64,000 nt of DNA from Calendula officinalis (GCA_963853835.1 OY970820.1:23749873-23813872); one strand, 5' to 3'; numbered from the stretch's first letter, positions 11,704 through 23,222 are shown. The notes: a model not told the origin generated them from the sequence alone. Numbers and translations: made by a program.

Positions 11704-12498
11704 AACTCATGGTTGATGGTTCACCGATTATGGCCCCATCTCCGGCTACTTCCTATTGGTGAAGTTTGATGATGGTACAAAAAGAGCCTAAGTATTGATG
11801 TATGATATGCATGTGGTTGCTACTTTGTTTTTTTCTTTCTCAAATAAGGATTTTCATCCAAAATAAAGTTGTGTAATTTCATGAAATATATAGTGTGTAC
11901 AATACAAAAGACCGATAATATTATTGTTATATAAGTATTTGGTGTTGTGACCCTAGGTCCATTTGTAAGTTTGTTGTTTTTCCTTTGTGTTTTGTTATAT
12001 GGTCAAACTCCTTGCTAGTTTTCTAATGCATTTTGCTTTTCATATATGTTTCTCTTTTTAGACATTTATTTTATTAAGACCTATTTTAACATATTTAAAA
12101 TACATAATATGTTAAATAAATATGAATAAAACATGGAAACTAATTTAACGTAAGTATTGAACTTACATAAAAGATAACGTTGTGTAAGGCTCGGAAAAAA
12201 TTTAAGGCAAATAAGCTTCTAAGCGAATCTAAACGAACCGAACAAACAAAGGGAAAAAATGTTAATGTACAGTTCTAAACGTAAACAAACAAACACACAA
12301 CCGAAGCTTAATAATGTCAATTAACCCATTATTATTGACAATCTAAATCGTAATTTTGTTCAAAGTGATTTTGGTGGGCTTTTATTAGATTATGGGCTTT
12401 AGAGAAAACAAGGCCTCATTTTTTCAGAGTGTGCTGCCAGGGTTTCTTTTCTTTGATAACCGCCCTTCCATCTTTGTTTGTTCTTTCGGCTTACAAAA
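11704..12498. other. intergenic between PAR1 and the zinc-knuckle gene
   Basis: This holds the PAR1 3' untranslated region. AATAAA at 11862-11867, 159 bp after the stop, is a candidate polyadenylation signal. AT-rich DNA and the leader of the next gene follow. No other gene is seen. Confidence 0.6.
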
Positions 12499-14028
12499 AT
12501 GGTGAGCAAAAGACAAATATTAGCTCGCAGGCGATTCAAGGAAGAGAACCCGGGACTGTTTCCAAAACCCGAGCCCACACCTCCAAAGGATCCGAATAAG
12601 AAGAAGAGGAAGAAGAACAAGAGTGATTTCAAGCGCAAGAAATCGGATTCCAATGACCCGAATAAACCCAAGAGATCCAATAGCAAAAAACACCCACTTA
12701 GAATACCTGGAATGAGACCTGGCGATAGCTGCTTCATTTGTAAAGCCGATAATCATATTGCCAAAAATTGCCCTGAAAAAGCTCAGTGGGAAAAACACAA
12801 GGTTTTGTTTCTTCTATTCCGCAGTTGATTTTAAATTGACTTTATTATAGCTTAACTATTTAAAAATTACCTAAATTTGATAAGTTAGGGTTTTTATTTA
12901 ACCCAGTGGTGTGTCCGGCAACTTCAACTTTGGTTTCTAATTGGGGCTTTTGTAATTTCAAGCTTTAATGTGCGCTAATTGTTATTAATTTGACTTTATT
13001 ATAGCTTAATTATTTAAAAATGACCTAAATTTGATAAGTTAGGGTTTTTATTCAACCCAATGAATAACAGTGGTGTATCAGGCAACTTCAACCTTTGGTT
13101 TCTAAGTGGGGCTTTTGTAATTTCAAGGTTTAATGTGAGCTTATAATTGTTGATAATGTGTTTGCAGATATGTTTATTATGCCGGCAACGAGGTCACAGT
13201 CTGAAGAACTGCCCTGATAAAAATGTTGACAAAAAGTTATGTTATAATTGTGGAGAATTAGGGCATTCTCTGGCTTTATGTCCCCAACCCCTTCAAGATG
13301 GTAAATTTATGCGTATTTAAAGGGATGTTTCGATATGTGTTTAAAGTTTAAACTGATTGATTATTGGAAATTATAAGTTTTAATAATCAATTTTAAGTTT
13401 TTGGGTGATAGATTTGTTCTCGGTGTTTTATTTTAGGGCTGAACATAATTTATAATGCAGGGGGGTCAAAATATGCAACTTGTTTTATTTGTAAGCAGCA
13501 AGGACATTTGAGTAAGGATTGCCCTAAAAACGCTCATGGAATTTATCCAAAGGTACATTTTCATTCTTTTTGTTTGATATCTTTAACTGGATGTAGTATT
13601 TTTAGGTTTATGATATAATTGACGTATGTTTGTGTGTGTAGGGTGGTTGTTGCAAAATATGTGAAGGTGTGACTCATTTGGCCAAAGATTGTCCAAACAA
13701 AAGCGTTAGAAGTTTTGGCAGTGAGTCTGGCAAAAGACGTAAGAATTATTCACCAATATTTTGTTAAAAAAAGAATATGATAACTATAGTAAATTTTAAA
13801 GTGATGATTTATTTATTTGTTATTTGTGGGATCTTAGCAGCAAGTAGAATAGAAGGTTTGGCGAGAGGGCAGGTGACTAAGTTTGCTAGTGGCGATGATC
13901 TCGATGATGACTTTACAATGATTGATGATGGTAAACACAAGAAAACGCCTGAGCTGAAATCTGACAGTGAACCAAACGTAAAACCCAACAAGAAACACGG
14001 AACCAAAGTAGTTAACTTTGTGGGTTAA
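12499..14028 (+). CDS. CCHC zinc-knuckle protein, ZCCHC9-like
   Basis: Five exons are read: 12499-12801, 13168-13300, 13461-13552, 13642-13738 and 13841-14028, giving 270 residues (271 if the last exon starts at 13838). The N-terminal 80 residues are basic, with lysine-rich stretches such as KKKRKKNK that could act as a nuclear or nucleolar signal. Five zinc knuckles follow: CFICKADNHIAKNC, CLLCRQRGHSLKNC, CYNCGELGHSLALC, CFICKQQGHLSKDC and CKICEGVTHLAKDC. Order and spacing match the plant relatives of human ZCCHC9, a nucleic-acid-binding protein linked to nucleolar RNA work. The acidic tail (SGDDLDDDF) is also typical. The last intron ends in TTAGCAG, a NAGNAG double acceptor that would add or drop one residue. 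The function in plants is inferred from the family. Confidence 0.88.
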
Positions 14029-14220
14029 AGATTTTCTCTGTGGATTCATTTTTTTCAACTTTTTAGATGTCTGTATTTTATGTTTTGTGTTAACGAGAGT
14101 AAAATGACTATTAAGATTCGAGAGGTACAAAACATCAATTATATTGTTACTGAAGACAACATAAGTTTTATATTCTGTCGACTTAATAAACTTTGTGCAA
14201 GGTTGTTCACATGACATAAT

Positions 14221-14660
14221 TAGGGATGAGCATCTAGTCTGAAAAAACGTCCCGAAACCGAAAAGCATTTAAGCTAACAAAATCGAACTGAAACCGAAAT
14301 GAACCAAAACCGAAAACATGTAATCGGTTCGTTTCAGTTTTGAATATTCATTGTTTTTCAGTTTCGGTTCGGTTTTTGGACCGTGCTTACCCCTACAGTG
14401 TACCGAAACATATAGGATTGAAGCCAATAGTGATGAATTTTCAGAACAAAAACAAAATGGATTACATGTCTTAGGTATGATTTTTTAAGCCCAAATGCTT
14501 ACCCGCATATGAGCACCGGTCTGAAACCAAAAATCATAAAATTACAAAATCAAAACCAAACCAATTGCATGTTTTCAGTCTCAGGACATTTTGGTTGGTT
14601 TTTCTGTTTGATTCGGCTTTTTGGCTCAAATGCTAAGCCTACGCCTTACCACTATACCAC
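14221..14660. repeat. CCGAAACCGAAAA repeat cluster, probable hAT-type MITE remnants
   Basis: At 14221-14395 the ends TAGGGATGAGCA and TGCTTACCCCTA are imperfect inverted repeats around a CCGAAACCGAAA / TTTCGGTTCGGTTTT core. No 8-bp duplication is visible. A second diverged copy follows at about 14400-14660. Related copies lie near 10055-10275 and 22980-23110. Confidence 0.5.
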
Positions 14661-14806
14661 TACACCATCTGTTAGTCTGTTACGGACAGTAAGTAGTAAT
14701 GATAAATAATTATTTTTCACATTACTCGTGAGGTCCACAGAACAACTTGATTAAAAAATAAAAATTCGAAAAACATCAACCAAAATTTTGTTGGTTATAA
14801 TAAGAA

Positions 14807-14813
14807 TATATAA
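14807..14813 (+). promoter_or_regulatory. candidate TATA box of the ADF gene
   Basis: TATATAA lies 173 bp upstream of the ATG and about 30 bp before a pyrimidine-rich CTCTTCTTTC segment that could hold the transcription start. Confidence 0.4.
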
Positions 14814-14985
14814 TGAACGGTGAACCATAATAAGCTCTTCTTTCACCGCATTTCATTGAGAAAAACTTTGATTGTTTTCCAAATTTGAAGGATCTACTCC
14901 ATACTCAATTCTCATCCTTACTTCCCTCTTTTTCATTTCTGTTCTTCAGCTAATCCTTCAATTATACAACCAAACATGGTATGTT

Positions 14986-15645
14986 TCTCTTTATAATCTT
15001 CTTGTTAGTTTTATTACGATATTTTCATTGATCATGATCTCAGTTATGTGTTTCTGTGCATTGATGCATGAATCGCATGTGATGGATGCAATCCCATGTG
15101 TTTTCCATTTTTTGTTTTTCTGTTATAATAATTTGTGGATTAGGCAAACGCGGCGTCTGGAATGGCAGTTCATGATGAATGCAAGATAAGATTTTTGGAG
15201 TTGAAAGCAAAAAGAAACTATCGATTTATTACCTTCAAGATTGAGGATCAACAAGTCACGATTGACAAGATTGGTGGTCCTGACCAAAGCTACGAGGATT
15301 TCACAAACACTCTCCCCTCCGATGAATGTCGTTATGCTGTCTTTGACTTCGACTTTAAAACTGATGAAAACTGTCAGAAAAGCAAGATTTTCTTCATCGC
15401 ATGGTATTCATACAATGAAACAGCCCCACCTTATAGCATGTTTATGTTAATACTTGTTTACGGATACATAAATGACAATAATGATTTATTTCAGGTGTCC
15501 AGATACATCAAAAGTAAGGATGAAGATGGTGTATGCGAGCTCTAAGGATAGATTCAAGAGAGAATTGGATGGGATTCAGGTCGAGTTGCAAGCAACGGAT
15601 CCAAGTGAGATGAGCTTTGACATTATTAAAGCACGAGCAATCTAA
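14986..15645 (+). CDS. ADF: actin-depolymerizing factor (ADF/cofilin)
   Basis: Three exons are read: 14986-14988 (the ATG alone), 15144-15403 and 15495-15645, giving 137 residues, the normal plant ADF length. A first exon that is only the start codon is a hallmark of plant ADF genes. The N-terminus [15 protein letters not shown] keeps Ser6, the site phosphorylated in plant ADFs to block actin binding. The ADF-H fold covers nearly the whole protein, with YAVFDFDF, the actin-binding segment [20 protein letters not shown] and the end [23 protein letters not shown] severs and depolymerises actin filaments in the cytoplasm. All splice sites are GT-AG and the reading frame is intact, so the gene looks functional. 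The specific ADF class was not resolved. Confidence 0.93.
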
Positions 15646-16870
15646 ACAATCTCTTCTACGAACGAGCTCGGTTTGATGAACCCTAATTAATTAATGCTAG
15701 TTTCCCTACGCATATTTTGAACCTTTTCTTAATTTTGTGCTCTATATTTCTATGACAAAAGTCCTCTATATTGTATGTGTTATGGAACATTACTACGCCT
15801 TCATATTTATTGTCATTGGTATTCATTATTCATTTAAGTCCTTTGTCTATGTAACAATATTTATCTATGTATTTATTTTTTAAATTGTTATACAAATACA
15901 ACTCGTAATTGGAAGTGTCAGGATCTAATACCAAAACAGAGGTAGCCACTTTTTAGTAAGAGGCAAATTTTCACTTGTATGTAATCCGCGTATGGAAAGA
16001 GTCAATATCTGTCATTGTTGACTAAATGTATGGTGTCATTCTGTACTTGATTTACATGTCTTTTAGGAATAAGTCTATTTCTTAGCAAATCAGGACTCAT
16101 TCACACTGCATACGGGGATTGACATTAAAAAATAATACTTCGTAGTAAATTGATATTCGAATATTAAGTTTTAGCCCAAAATCTCAGGTGATATTATTGG
16201 GCCTTACTCAATATCTGGCCCATGAGTTGCGGTGACAGAGAAGCCCACGGTTTAGCTTCCTACACTGCTTTTTTTTTTTTTTTTTGGAACAGTGGAGAAA
16301 TCATTTTAATTTTTTAATTTTTTTAAAAGATATTATAAATGCTCGTTTTTTTTGAACAGATATTATAAATGCTCATAGTTTACTAGTATTGGTGTAAGGC
16401 TTAAGATATTGCATACGGTTCAAATCCCGTTGTGAATAAATAACACTAGATTAATGTCGTTAAAAAAATATTACGTAGGAGTTTGCATAAATATTTTTTG
16501 AGCGATTGTGTGATTAGATAAGTATGATCATTTAACTAATAAAAAATATAACAAATTATTCACGTTTTCTCTAATTTTGTTATGCATCTTTATCTTTATT
16601 AAAAAAAAAAACAAGTAAGAATAAAAAGGGAGAGAAGGTATCGCAGCCGGCGGTAAAGTAGACACGATAATCAGAGAACACCGATCCACGTGACATCGAT
16701 CTTATACCAACCACCCAACCCACGTTGCAGTTCATAAATCACACCAATCCAACGGTCAACTCCGGATATCTTATCTCCCCTCGATCCAAAGCATAAGAAT
16801 TAGATTAGATTAAACACAAGATAATTCAGAAACTGATTGAACCTTGAAGAAGAAGAAGTAGAAACAAGAT
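15646..16870. other. intergenic between ADF and cytochrome b561 genes
   Basis: This holds the ADF 3' region, AT-rich DNA, a T-run at about 16268-16285 and a tRNA-like/SINE-like segment near 16373-16475. The last 200 bases are probably promoter and 5' leader of the next gene. No further gene is seen. Confidence 0.6.
16373..16475 (+). mobile_element. possible SINE (tRNA-derived) fragment
   Basis: GGTTCAAATCC at about 16417 matches the internal B box of RNA polymerase III promoters. TAGTTTACTAGTATTGG, about 35 bases upstream, is an A-box-like segment, and a short A-run lies about 45 bases downstream. No flanking duplication was found, so it could also be a tRNA pseudogene. Confidence 0.35.
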
Positions 16871-18079
16871 ATGGGGTTGCAAATGAACGCGGTGCACCTT
16901 TCGTACGTGGTGCACGTGCTCGGGGTCGCCGGTGCAGTTATGGTTCTCGTTTGGAATATATCCTTCAGAGGCGGATTGGCTTGGGAATCAGCTAACAAGA
17001 ATCTTATCTTCAATGTAAGCAATTTTATCTTATATCTGTTTCATATTTCTGTATTTATGTTAGATTAGGGTTGTGGAGTAATTTAATTTCAACAATTCGT
17101 TTTCCTACAACACGAATTTGGTTTGTTTTATTACTGGAAAATGTGAGTTTTAGGGTTCTAATCGCATTTCTAACTTTAAGCGGATATCGTTGACTTTCGG
17201 GTACCTTGAGATTTAATGCTTCTAGCGACAATAGAATTATAAGTTGTTCCTAATTACTTGTATTTAATTGAATCTTTGACTTCAATCAGTACTTAATTTG
17301 GGATTTTATGATGTTTTTTTAATTTATTTCTTATTGGAGGTTATCTTGTGTTTTACTTTTATTATAACTTCACCAGGTCCATCCCGTGTTGATGCTTATT
17401 GGTTTGGTTATTATGGGTGGTGAAGGTAACGCTCCTTTTTTTATGATACTAAAATCTTGCATTTAACTTGCTATTTTACAATAATATGCAGCCATTATTA
17501 GCTATAAAGCTCTTCCTTTCAAAAAAACCCGAGAAGAAGCTTATCCATCTTATTCTTCACGCTACCGCCCTAATACTCGGTATTATTGGTATTTATATGG
17601 CATTCAAAAACCACAATGAAAGCGGTATTGCAAATCTTTACAGTTTACATTCCTGGATTGGTATCGGGGTTATTACTCTTTATGGCGTTCAGGTACTTCA
17701 CCATATAATTGCATTTACAAAACTCATTTCATTTTTACAATCTAACTGTTGTAACGCATTTATGAAATATGAACAGTGGATTTATGGGTTTTTGGTGTTT
17801 TTCTACCCGGGTGGAACTAGTGACCTTAGACGAGAGTCCCTACCATGGCATGCTCTGTTTGGGATGTTTTTGTACATTTTGGCTGTTGCAAATTCAGCAC
17901 TCGGGTTTCTTGAAAAGTTGACTTTTTTGGAGAGTTCGGGTGCTGTTGACAAGTACGGTAGTGAGGCGTTTCTGGTCAACTTCACTGCCATTGTTGCTAT
18001 ACTTTATGGCACGTTTGTAATTCTGACTGCACTTTCGCGTGCTCCTGCTGAAGAAGACTACAGTTACTCCGCTATATAA
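16871..18079 (+). CDS. transmembrane ascorbate-dependent cytochrome b561 (ACYB-1 type), with possible frameshift
   Basis: Four exons are read: 16871-17014, 17377-17425, 17492-17692 and 17777-18079. The product resembles plant CYB561 proteins that pass electrons from cytosolic ascorbate across a membrane, often the tonoplast. Several hydrophobic spans are seen. The four expected haem ligands are present (His50 in FNVHPVLM, His83 in LIHLILH, His117 in YSLHSW, His156 in LPWHAL), counting as if in frame, and the end YSYSAI is typical. However, exon 3 has seven A's at 17521-17527, where homology needs six: before the run the frame reads EAIISYKALPFK, after it the +1 frame reads KPEKKLIHL. As written the frame breaks at residue 75; with six A's the product would be 231 residues. 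This could be a true loss, a population variant or a homopolymer sequencing error. Confidence 0.85.
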
Positions 18080-19456
18080 AATGTGTTCACGTGTGTATTA
18101 TTTATTATTCATCTATTGTTTTTACTCATTTTAGTTTTTGTAGTTGTTGAACGTATAATGGCTACGTATTATGCATCTATGGCTTTATGTATGGTGTGCC
18201 TCATAAAGTATATTACAGTGCCGGATTTGTAGCTTGTGTGTTTTATGTCTTAATAACGATTAAAGATGTATGTTTGTTGTTAATTAATGTCTATTATTGT
18301 ATTGTTAGTCGCATATTACATTTTAGACGATCTAAAATGAAAATTTTGTATTATCCTTTTTAAACTTAGGGTTCATCTAATTCATATCCTAATAAAATGA
18401 GATAATATACATCATATCAGCTAGAAATTTCCTAAACAATTCAATACACATTTAATATGTATCACATAAATTGATAAACGAAATAGAGTCCATTGATGGT
18501 TAATTTACACAATTTAAGTATTTTTTAGATCATTAAATGTATTATATCTCATGTTCTAAAGGTATGAGTTAGATAAACTCTTACAAATTAATACCAAATT
18601 TTTTTAGCTTTGAGAAATTATATAAGAGTATTTTAACGGTTTGATATTATGCAGATCAGCCTTATTTGTAACCCTGAGCTGGACAAATTACAGGCAGAGA
18701 AATGTTCCAATATGTGGAAAAACAGAGCGCCAATGATTTCAAAACTTTATCTGGCCATACGACTATTGCATTGCAATTTCTACAAACAGAATCTGTTTTT
18801 AATAATTGTTCGGAAAAACCCCTCAACTATTATACTATGTCTAACTCTAACCTTCATGTATTGCTTTTCTTAAAAATTAACACCATTCAATTGTTTCAGA
18901 CACAAAATGAAAGTAAGCACATGTGTTTGAGCATAGACGTGTATTGTTGAGTTGTGAAGAGTGATTTAACATTGGAGGCGCTATAAAGCCATTGGTGAAA
19001 CGAAAATCACCTATCTTGAGTTCTTGACCATCTATTCTAGTTAATTATATGTGAAATCATTATAGTATTAATTTCTGTGACATATATATATATATCGTAG
19101 CTCTCAAAGTTTATTTCCTTATATGTTGTTTCCAGATCAAAATCACTTGTACTTAATTTATTCATTTCAACATTGGAACGTAATTTGCAAGGAAAGGAGA
19201 GTCAGGGTAACAAATGAAAAGTACCAAAATAGGTGCTATTTTATGATTACTCGCTTTGCAAATGAGAATCTGCATCTCTGTGTTTTCTTGGAAAAGCAGT
19301 TGATGAGTTGGTGACAGTTATTACTCCCAATTTATTTATCCAATTGCTCTTTTATAAATTTATTAATCTAAGTTGTCAAAAATATTAAATAGTCCTTAGT
19401 GATAAGTACGTCTGAAATGATGTCACATAGGTTACAAGTTCGATCAATTACTCATA
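18080..19456. other. intergenic, no gene recognised
   Basis: This is AT-rich sequence after the cytochrome b561 gene. A short open stretch at 18649-18873 and its overlapping frames match no family I know. A small TA run lies at about 19083-19095. Nothing else is supported. Confidence 0.55.
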
Positions 19457-19774
19457 CTTCCTTCGTATCACAATAAGTGATACGTTTGGAAGATCACGGA
19501 GTTTGAGGCAAAATATTAAAGTAAGGTTAAAATATATTAAAGTATGATTAAAATATATTAAAGTAGATAGTTAGTAGATGATAAGTCCCACTTTTCTTGA
19601 ATAAAGTGATTAATTAGATTTAAAAGTAAAAGTAATGGTATGAGGGTAATTTCACTTTATTAAAGTGGATAGTTAATGGAGGTTGAGTCCCACATTTGTG
19701 CCAAATAAAGTAACTTTTGAAGGTGGATCACTTATTGTGAAACACTCATATCACTTATTGTGATATGGAGGAAG
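19457..19774. mobile_element. Stowaway-type MITE (Tc1/mariner), 318 bp
   Basis: TA flanks both sides (19455-19456 and 19775-19776). The ends are CTTCCTTCGTATCACAATAA and the inverse of CTTCCTCCATATCACAATAA. Internal words (AGTAGATAGTTAGTAG, GGGTAATTTCACTTTATTAA) are shared with the copy at 9368-9682. There is no coding capacity. Confidence 0.9.
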
Positions 19775-20143
19775 TATAAAAATTTACGAATAATAGTTAG
19801 GGGAAGGTAGCAAATCTCAAATAATGTGGAGAGTTAAACAGGAATATCCTTAAAAAAATATAAATATTAATAATGTTTTTAAGATAAAAAATGCGGGTAG
19901 GTCAAAATTTAATTATCATTAAAATAAGAAAGTAGCGTTTATTACATAATTGAAAGGTTGAGTGAATCAAGCGTAGACAACTCACCAAGACACCAACCAA
20001 CCTTTGGGCTGGGGTCATGATCCTCTGTATTGCATAATCTACGCAGCTTTACAGCAACTTCGCTACCCGTTAGATCAATAATCTTAACCCTGTTAATGAT
20101 ACAAGCCATTACGAGTGGTCTTATATTGCTTGTGTTTCATATA
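19775..20143. other. intergenic, unassigned
   Basis: This is AT-rich DNA with a 55-codon minus-strand open frame (20109-19942) of ordinary codon composition that matches no family I recognise. No promoter or splice structure is apparent around it. Confidence 0.45.
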
Positions 20144-20367
20144 CATAGGCGTCTCTGAGATTTTAAGGGTCATGTGCGAAAACAGGAAAATAAACCCCTG
20201 AATACAAGATATTTATACAAAATTTGGACTTTCTAATTATTTTTTTCTATTAAATTATTAAATTGGCTTAAATTATAATATAATAGTAGTATATAAGATA
20301 TACATAAAAATTGGCTCCCTATAAAATATAGGTCATGTGCGACTGCACCTTCTCAAAGACACCCCTG
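20144..20367. mobile_element. probable MITE with CA[GT][AG]GG-GTCT-TGAGA ends
   Basis: The left end CATAGGCGTCTCTGAGA and the inverse right end CAGGGGTGTCTTTGAGA agree at about 13 of 17 positions. GGTCATGTGCGA occurs inside both ends. The 224-bp size and AT-rich middle suit a non-autonomous DNA element. No clear target duplication was found. Confidence 0.5.
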
Positions 20368-20495
20368 CGTATCCTACCCTATATATGAGGCCTAAATTTG
20401 AAGAGGGTTTGACACCATGGCAATTTCAAGCATTCCTATTCGTCCATAATGCCACTTGGAATTCCCTGATTGGTCCACGTCATTTGCACTAATAC

Positions 20496-20665
20496 AAACG
20501 AATCTGGTACAGCTTACGGTCTACATTCATACGCTCCATATACGGCAAACGAATCTGGTACGGCTTACGGTCTACATTCATATGCTCCATATACGGCTTC
20601 CTACATACAAGGAAACAAATAAATAACTATTTAAAAAATCCTACATACAAGGAAACAAATAAATA
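20496..20665. repeat. two consecutive local tandem duplications (51-bp and 40-bp periods)
   Basis: A 51-bp unit starting AAACGAATCTGGTAC is present twice (20496-20546, 20547-20597) with two base differences. TCCTACATACAAGGAAACAA then occurs twice with a 40-bp period (20599, 20639). Further right, GATTACGGCATAAAAAGC is also repeated (about 20752 and 20807). All lie just upstream of a Helitron-like end. Confidence 0.8.
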
Positions 20666-20970
20666 TTTAAAAGATCAATCAGCGACTCAATCGTATTTAT
20701 TCAGAAGTGATACACGACTCAATATAATTTCCATAAAACCGGCATTCTATGATTACGGCATAAAAAGCTGGATTGTGCAACGGAACCAGACTTCAGATAT
20801 TACGGATTACGGCATAAAAAGCTGGATTCTTCATTTAATAAAATGCCCGTGTAACATTTCTTCATTTACCGTTTTTTGTACAAAATCATCATCACATCTA
20901 TCGATTATTATGTCATCTAGAAATATATAAAGTTTTTGGACATTTTTCTACATACTAAAATTTACAGCAT

Positions 20971-21000
20971 ACCCGCCCATCGGGCGAGTTTTGTAGCTAG
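20971..21000 (+). mobile_element. Helitron 3' terminus
   Basis: A short GC-rich hairpin (CGCCC-ATC-GGGCG at about 20974-20986) is followed 10 bases later by CTAG at 20997-21000, and the next base is T. Hairpin plus CTRR end plus T is the diagnostic 3' end of Helitron rolling-circle elements. No 5' TC end was located, so the element's full extent is unknown; it may include the duplications at 20496-20830. Confidence 0.65.
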
Positions 21001-21373
21001 TATATAAATATGATTATAATGATAATCTAGATTATATGATTGATTATAGTTAAAGATATGTACTAATAAAAAGTTTTGAAAGAAACCAGAGAAAAGCAAC
21101 TAAAAGTGCTGGTGCTCTGCTTTCATAAAAACCAACGGCTCTTGGTTCGCTTTATCAAAAAATCTTTAATTTGAAAAAAGAGAATTTAAGAAGCAAGCAA
21201 CAGGCTATTGGTAGGGTTTGCCAACTCAGTTCATAATATAATACATAATTCCAGCATTCTATAACTATCATAACTCCTTGTCCTTTCACAACCACACTTT
21301 AATATTTCCATTTGTTTCATAATCCAAAATTCATAATACTCCTTGATTTCAACAAATATATTTCAACAGAAAG

Positions 21374-22699
21374 ATGACAGTTGAAGAAGCCAAGAAGGTT
21401 GAGGTAGAACCTGAGTGCCCACCGGAACCACCAGTTGCCGCCGTGGAGGAGGAAGAGAAGGCCATTGTACCGGTTGAACCTCTTGTTTGTGAAGAGAAAA
21501 CTACCGATGATACTAAAGCTCTTGTCGTCGTTGAAAGTAATTTAATATCTTATCTTTTTTATTTGTCTTGATCCGTTATTTAAAAAATATTGGGGAAACA
21601 ACAAGTTTAAATTGAAGAAATGGTTTTTTATGAAGATTAACTGTTTTATAAAATAACAGATCCAACAGAAGTTTGTGAAGAGAAACCTAAAGAGGGTTCT
21701 ATCAACAGAGGTAATATAAACAATATCGTATTATTTTAAGAGGAAATTACAAAGATTGTCACTTAAGTTTACATTAAATTTTATTTATGGTCATTTTTCA
21801 TAAATTTATATTGACAGTCTGTTTTTTGTAAACATTTTATACGCACCCTTATATAGCCTAAAGTTCGTTAATTTTTTTTATTGAAAAATTACACCGTAAG
21901 TCCTTTAATATTACATAGGTGGTACTTTATCGGTCATTATATTTAATAGAGGTTAGACTAAAGAAATATAGATGCAAATTTTTTAAAAAAAATACTATCA
22001 AGATAATTTTTTTAAAGTAAAGGAATATAGGCGAAATTCGAGAAATACATCAGAAATATCCTTGTAATTTATTCAAATTTTAATTAAATATGATTAGAAT
22101 TTTTTAAAATAAAAAATTGATAATTAATTAGATATCATTGGGTGTTTGTTCAGATGAAGTTCTTGCTAAAGTAGCTACAGAGAAGAAAGAAGCACTTATT
22201 AAAGCATGGGAAGAAAGCGAGAAGTCTAAAGCTGAAAACAGGTAAGAACACAATTGGCATAAAGTTTTTCCATTTTGGTTTTTCGAATTAGTGGAATTTA
22301 ATCTAATGTGATTAAACAGAGCTCAACAGAAGCTATCTTCCATTGGAGCATGGGAAAACAGCAAGAAAGCCGAGCTAGAAGCTGAATTGAAAAAGCTCGA
22401 GGTAAATATTCGATTAATTTCACAATACTATATATTAATAAATAGTACCCATACATGAAATTATGAAAATGGATGTCTAATTAGGGTTTAAAATTGTTGA
22501 GCAGGAGGATTTGGAGAAAAAGAAGGCGAAATACATCGAAAAGATGAAGAACAAAATAGTTTTAATCCACAAAAAAGCAGAAGAAAAGAGGGCAATTACA
22601 GAAGCCAAATGTGGAGAAGAGATTCTCAAGGCTGAAGAAATGGCGGCTAAGTGTCGTGCTACCGGCGAAACACCAAAGAAACTCCTCGGATGGTTCTAG
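21374..22699 (+). CDS. remorin, group 1
   Basis: Five exons are read: 21374-21536, 21660-21710, 22154-22241, 22320-22401 and 22505-22699, giving 192 residues in frame. The N-terminal third is acidic and proline-rich (ECPPEPPVAAVEEEEK), as in group-1 remorins. The conserved C-terminal remorin domain follows, with KKEALIKAWEESEKSKAENR, SSIGAWENSKKAELEAELKK, a long charged coiled coil and the end GETPKKLLGWF, which forms the membrane anchor. Remorins bind the inner leaflet of the plasma membrane, assemble into nanodomains and affect virus movement and symbiosis or immune signalling. Splice sites are canonical, the frame is open and the length is typical, so the gene appears functional. Cys in AAKCRATG is a possible acylation site, which is inference. 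Confidence 0.93.
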
Positions 22700-23222
22700 A
22701 CTAGAAGTTGCATTTGTCTTTTAAATCATTTTTTTTGTTATATTCATTTTTTCATGTGTGCTTTATTTTATTCTTATGATGTATGATTGTTTCAATGTTC
22801 CATTATTTGTGTGCATATTTATATGTATATTAGCATTTATGAAAACCAAGATTGCAAGCAACAATTCTATTCAAATACCTGTTCTTGGTTCCAAAAGTTT
22901 TGATCTCTAACTCTAAACAGGTTAATGTAATCCATATTCATCATACTTTCCGAAAAAGTTAAGTTTAGTTATTCTACTTGTTTTTATTAAGTTTTGATCG
23001 GACCGAGACTGATAGGACCAAAATTGGAAATTATGAATTGCAAAACCAAAAACCGAACCAATTACATGTTTTCGGTTCAGTTTGATTTGGTTCCGTATTT
23101 GTGTGTGCAAATGTGTTTACTCATGTAAAGTGATTATATAATTAACTAGTGAAGTAACAATATGATTAACTTTATTTATTTGCATAAACATTTTCAATCT
23201 TTGCTAACAAATGAACTACTCC
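22700..23222. other. intergenic between remorin and MYB genes
   Basis: Convergent 3' regions of two genes lie here. A CCGAACCAATTACATGTTTT / CGGTTCAGTTTG repeat at about 22980-23110 belongs to the CCGAAACC repeat family. No gene is seen. Confidence 0.6.

Noticed and set aside
18649..18950. Overlapping frames downstream of the cytochrome b561 gene
   Set aside because: No motif and several equally long frames overlap; nothing distinguishes coding from chance.
20136..20375. Target duplication for the MITE at 20144-20367
   Set aside because: Flanks CATATA and CGTATC agree too poorly to be called a duplication.
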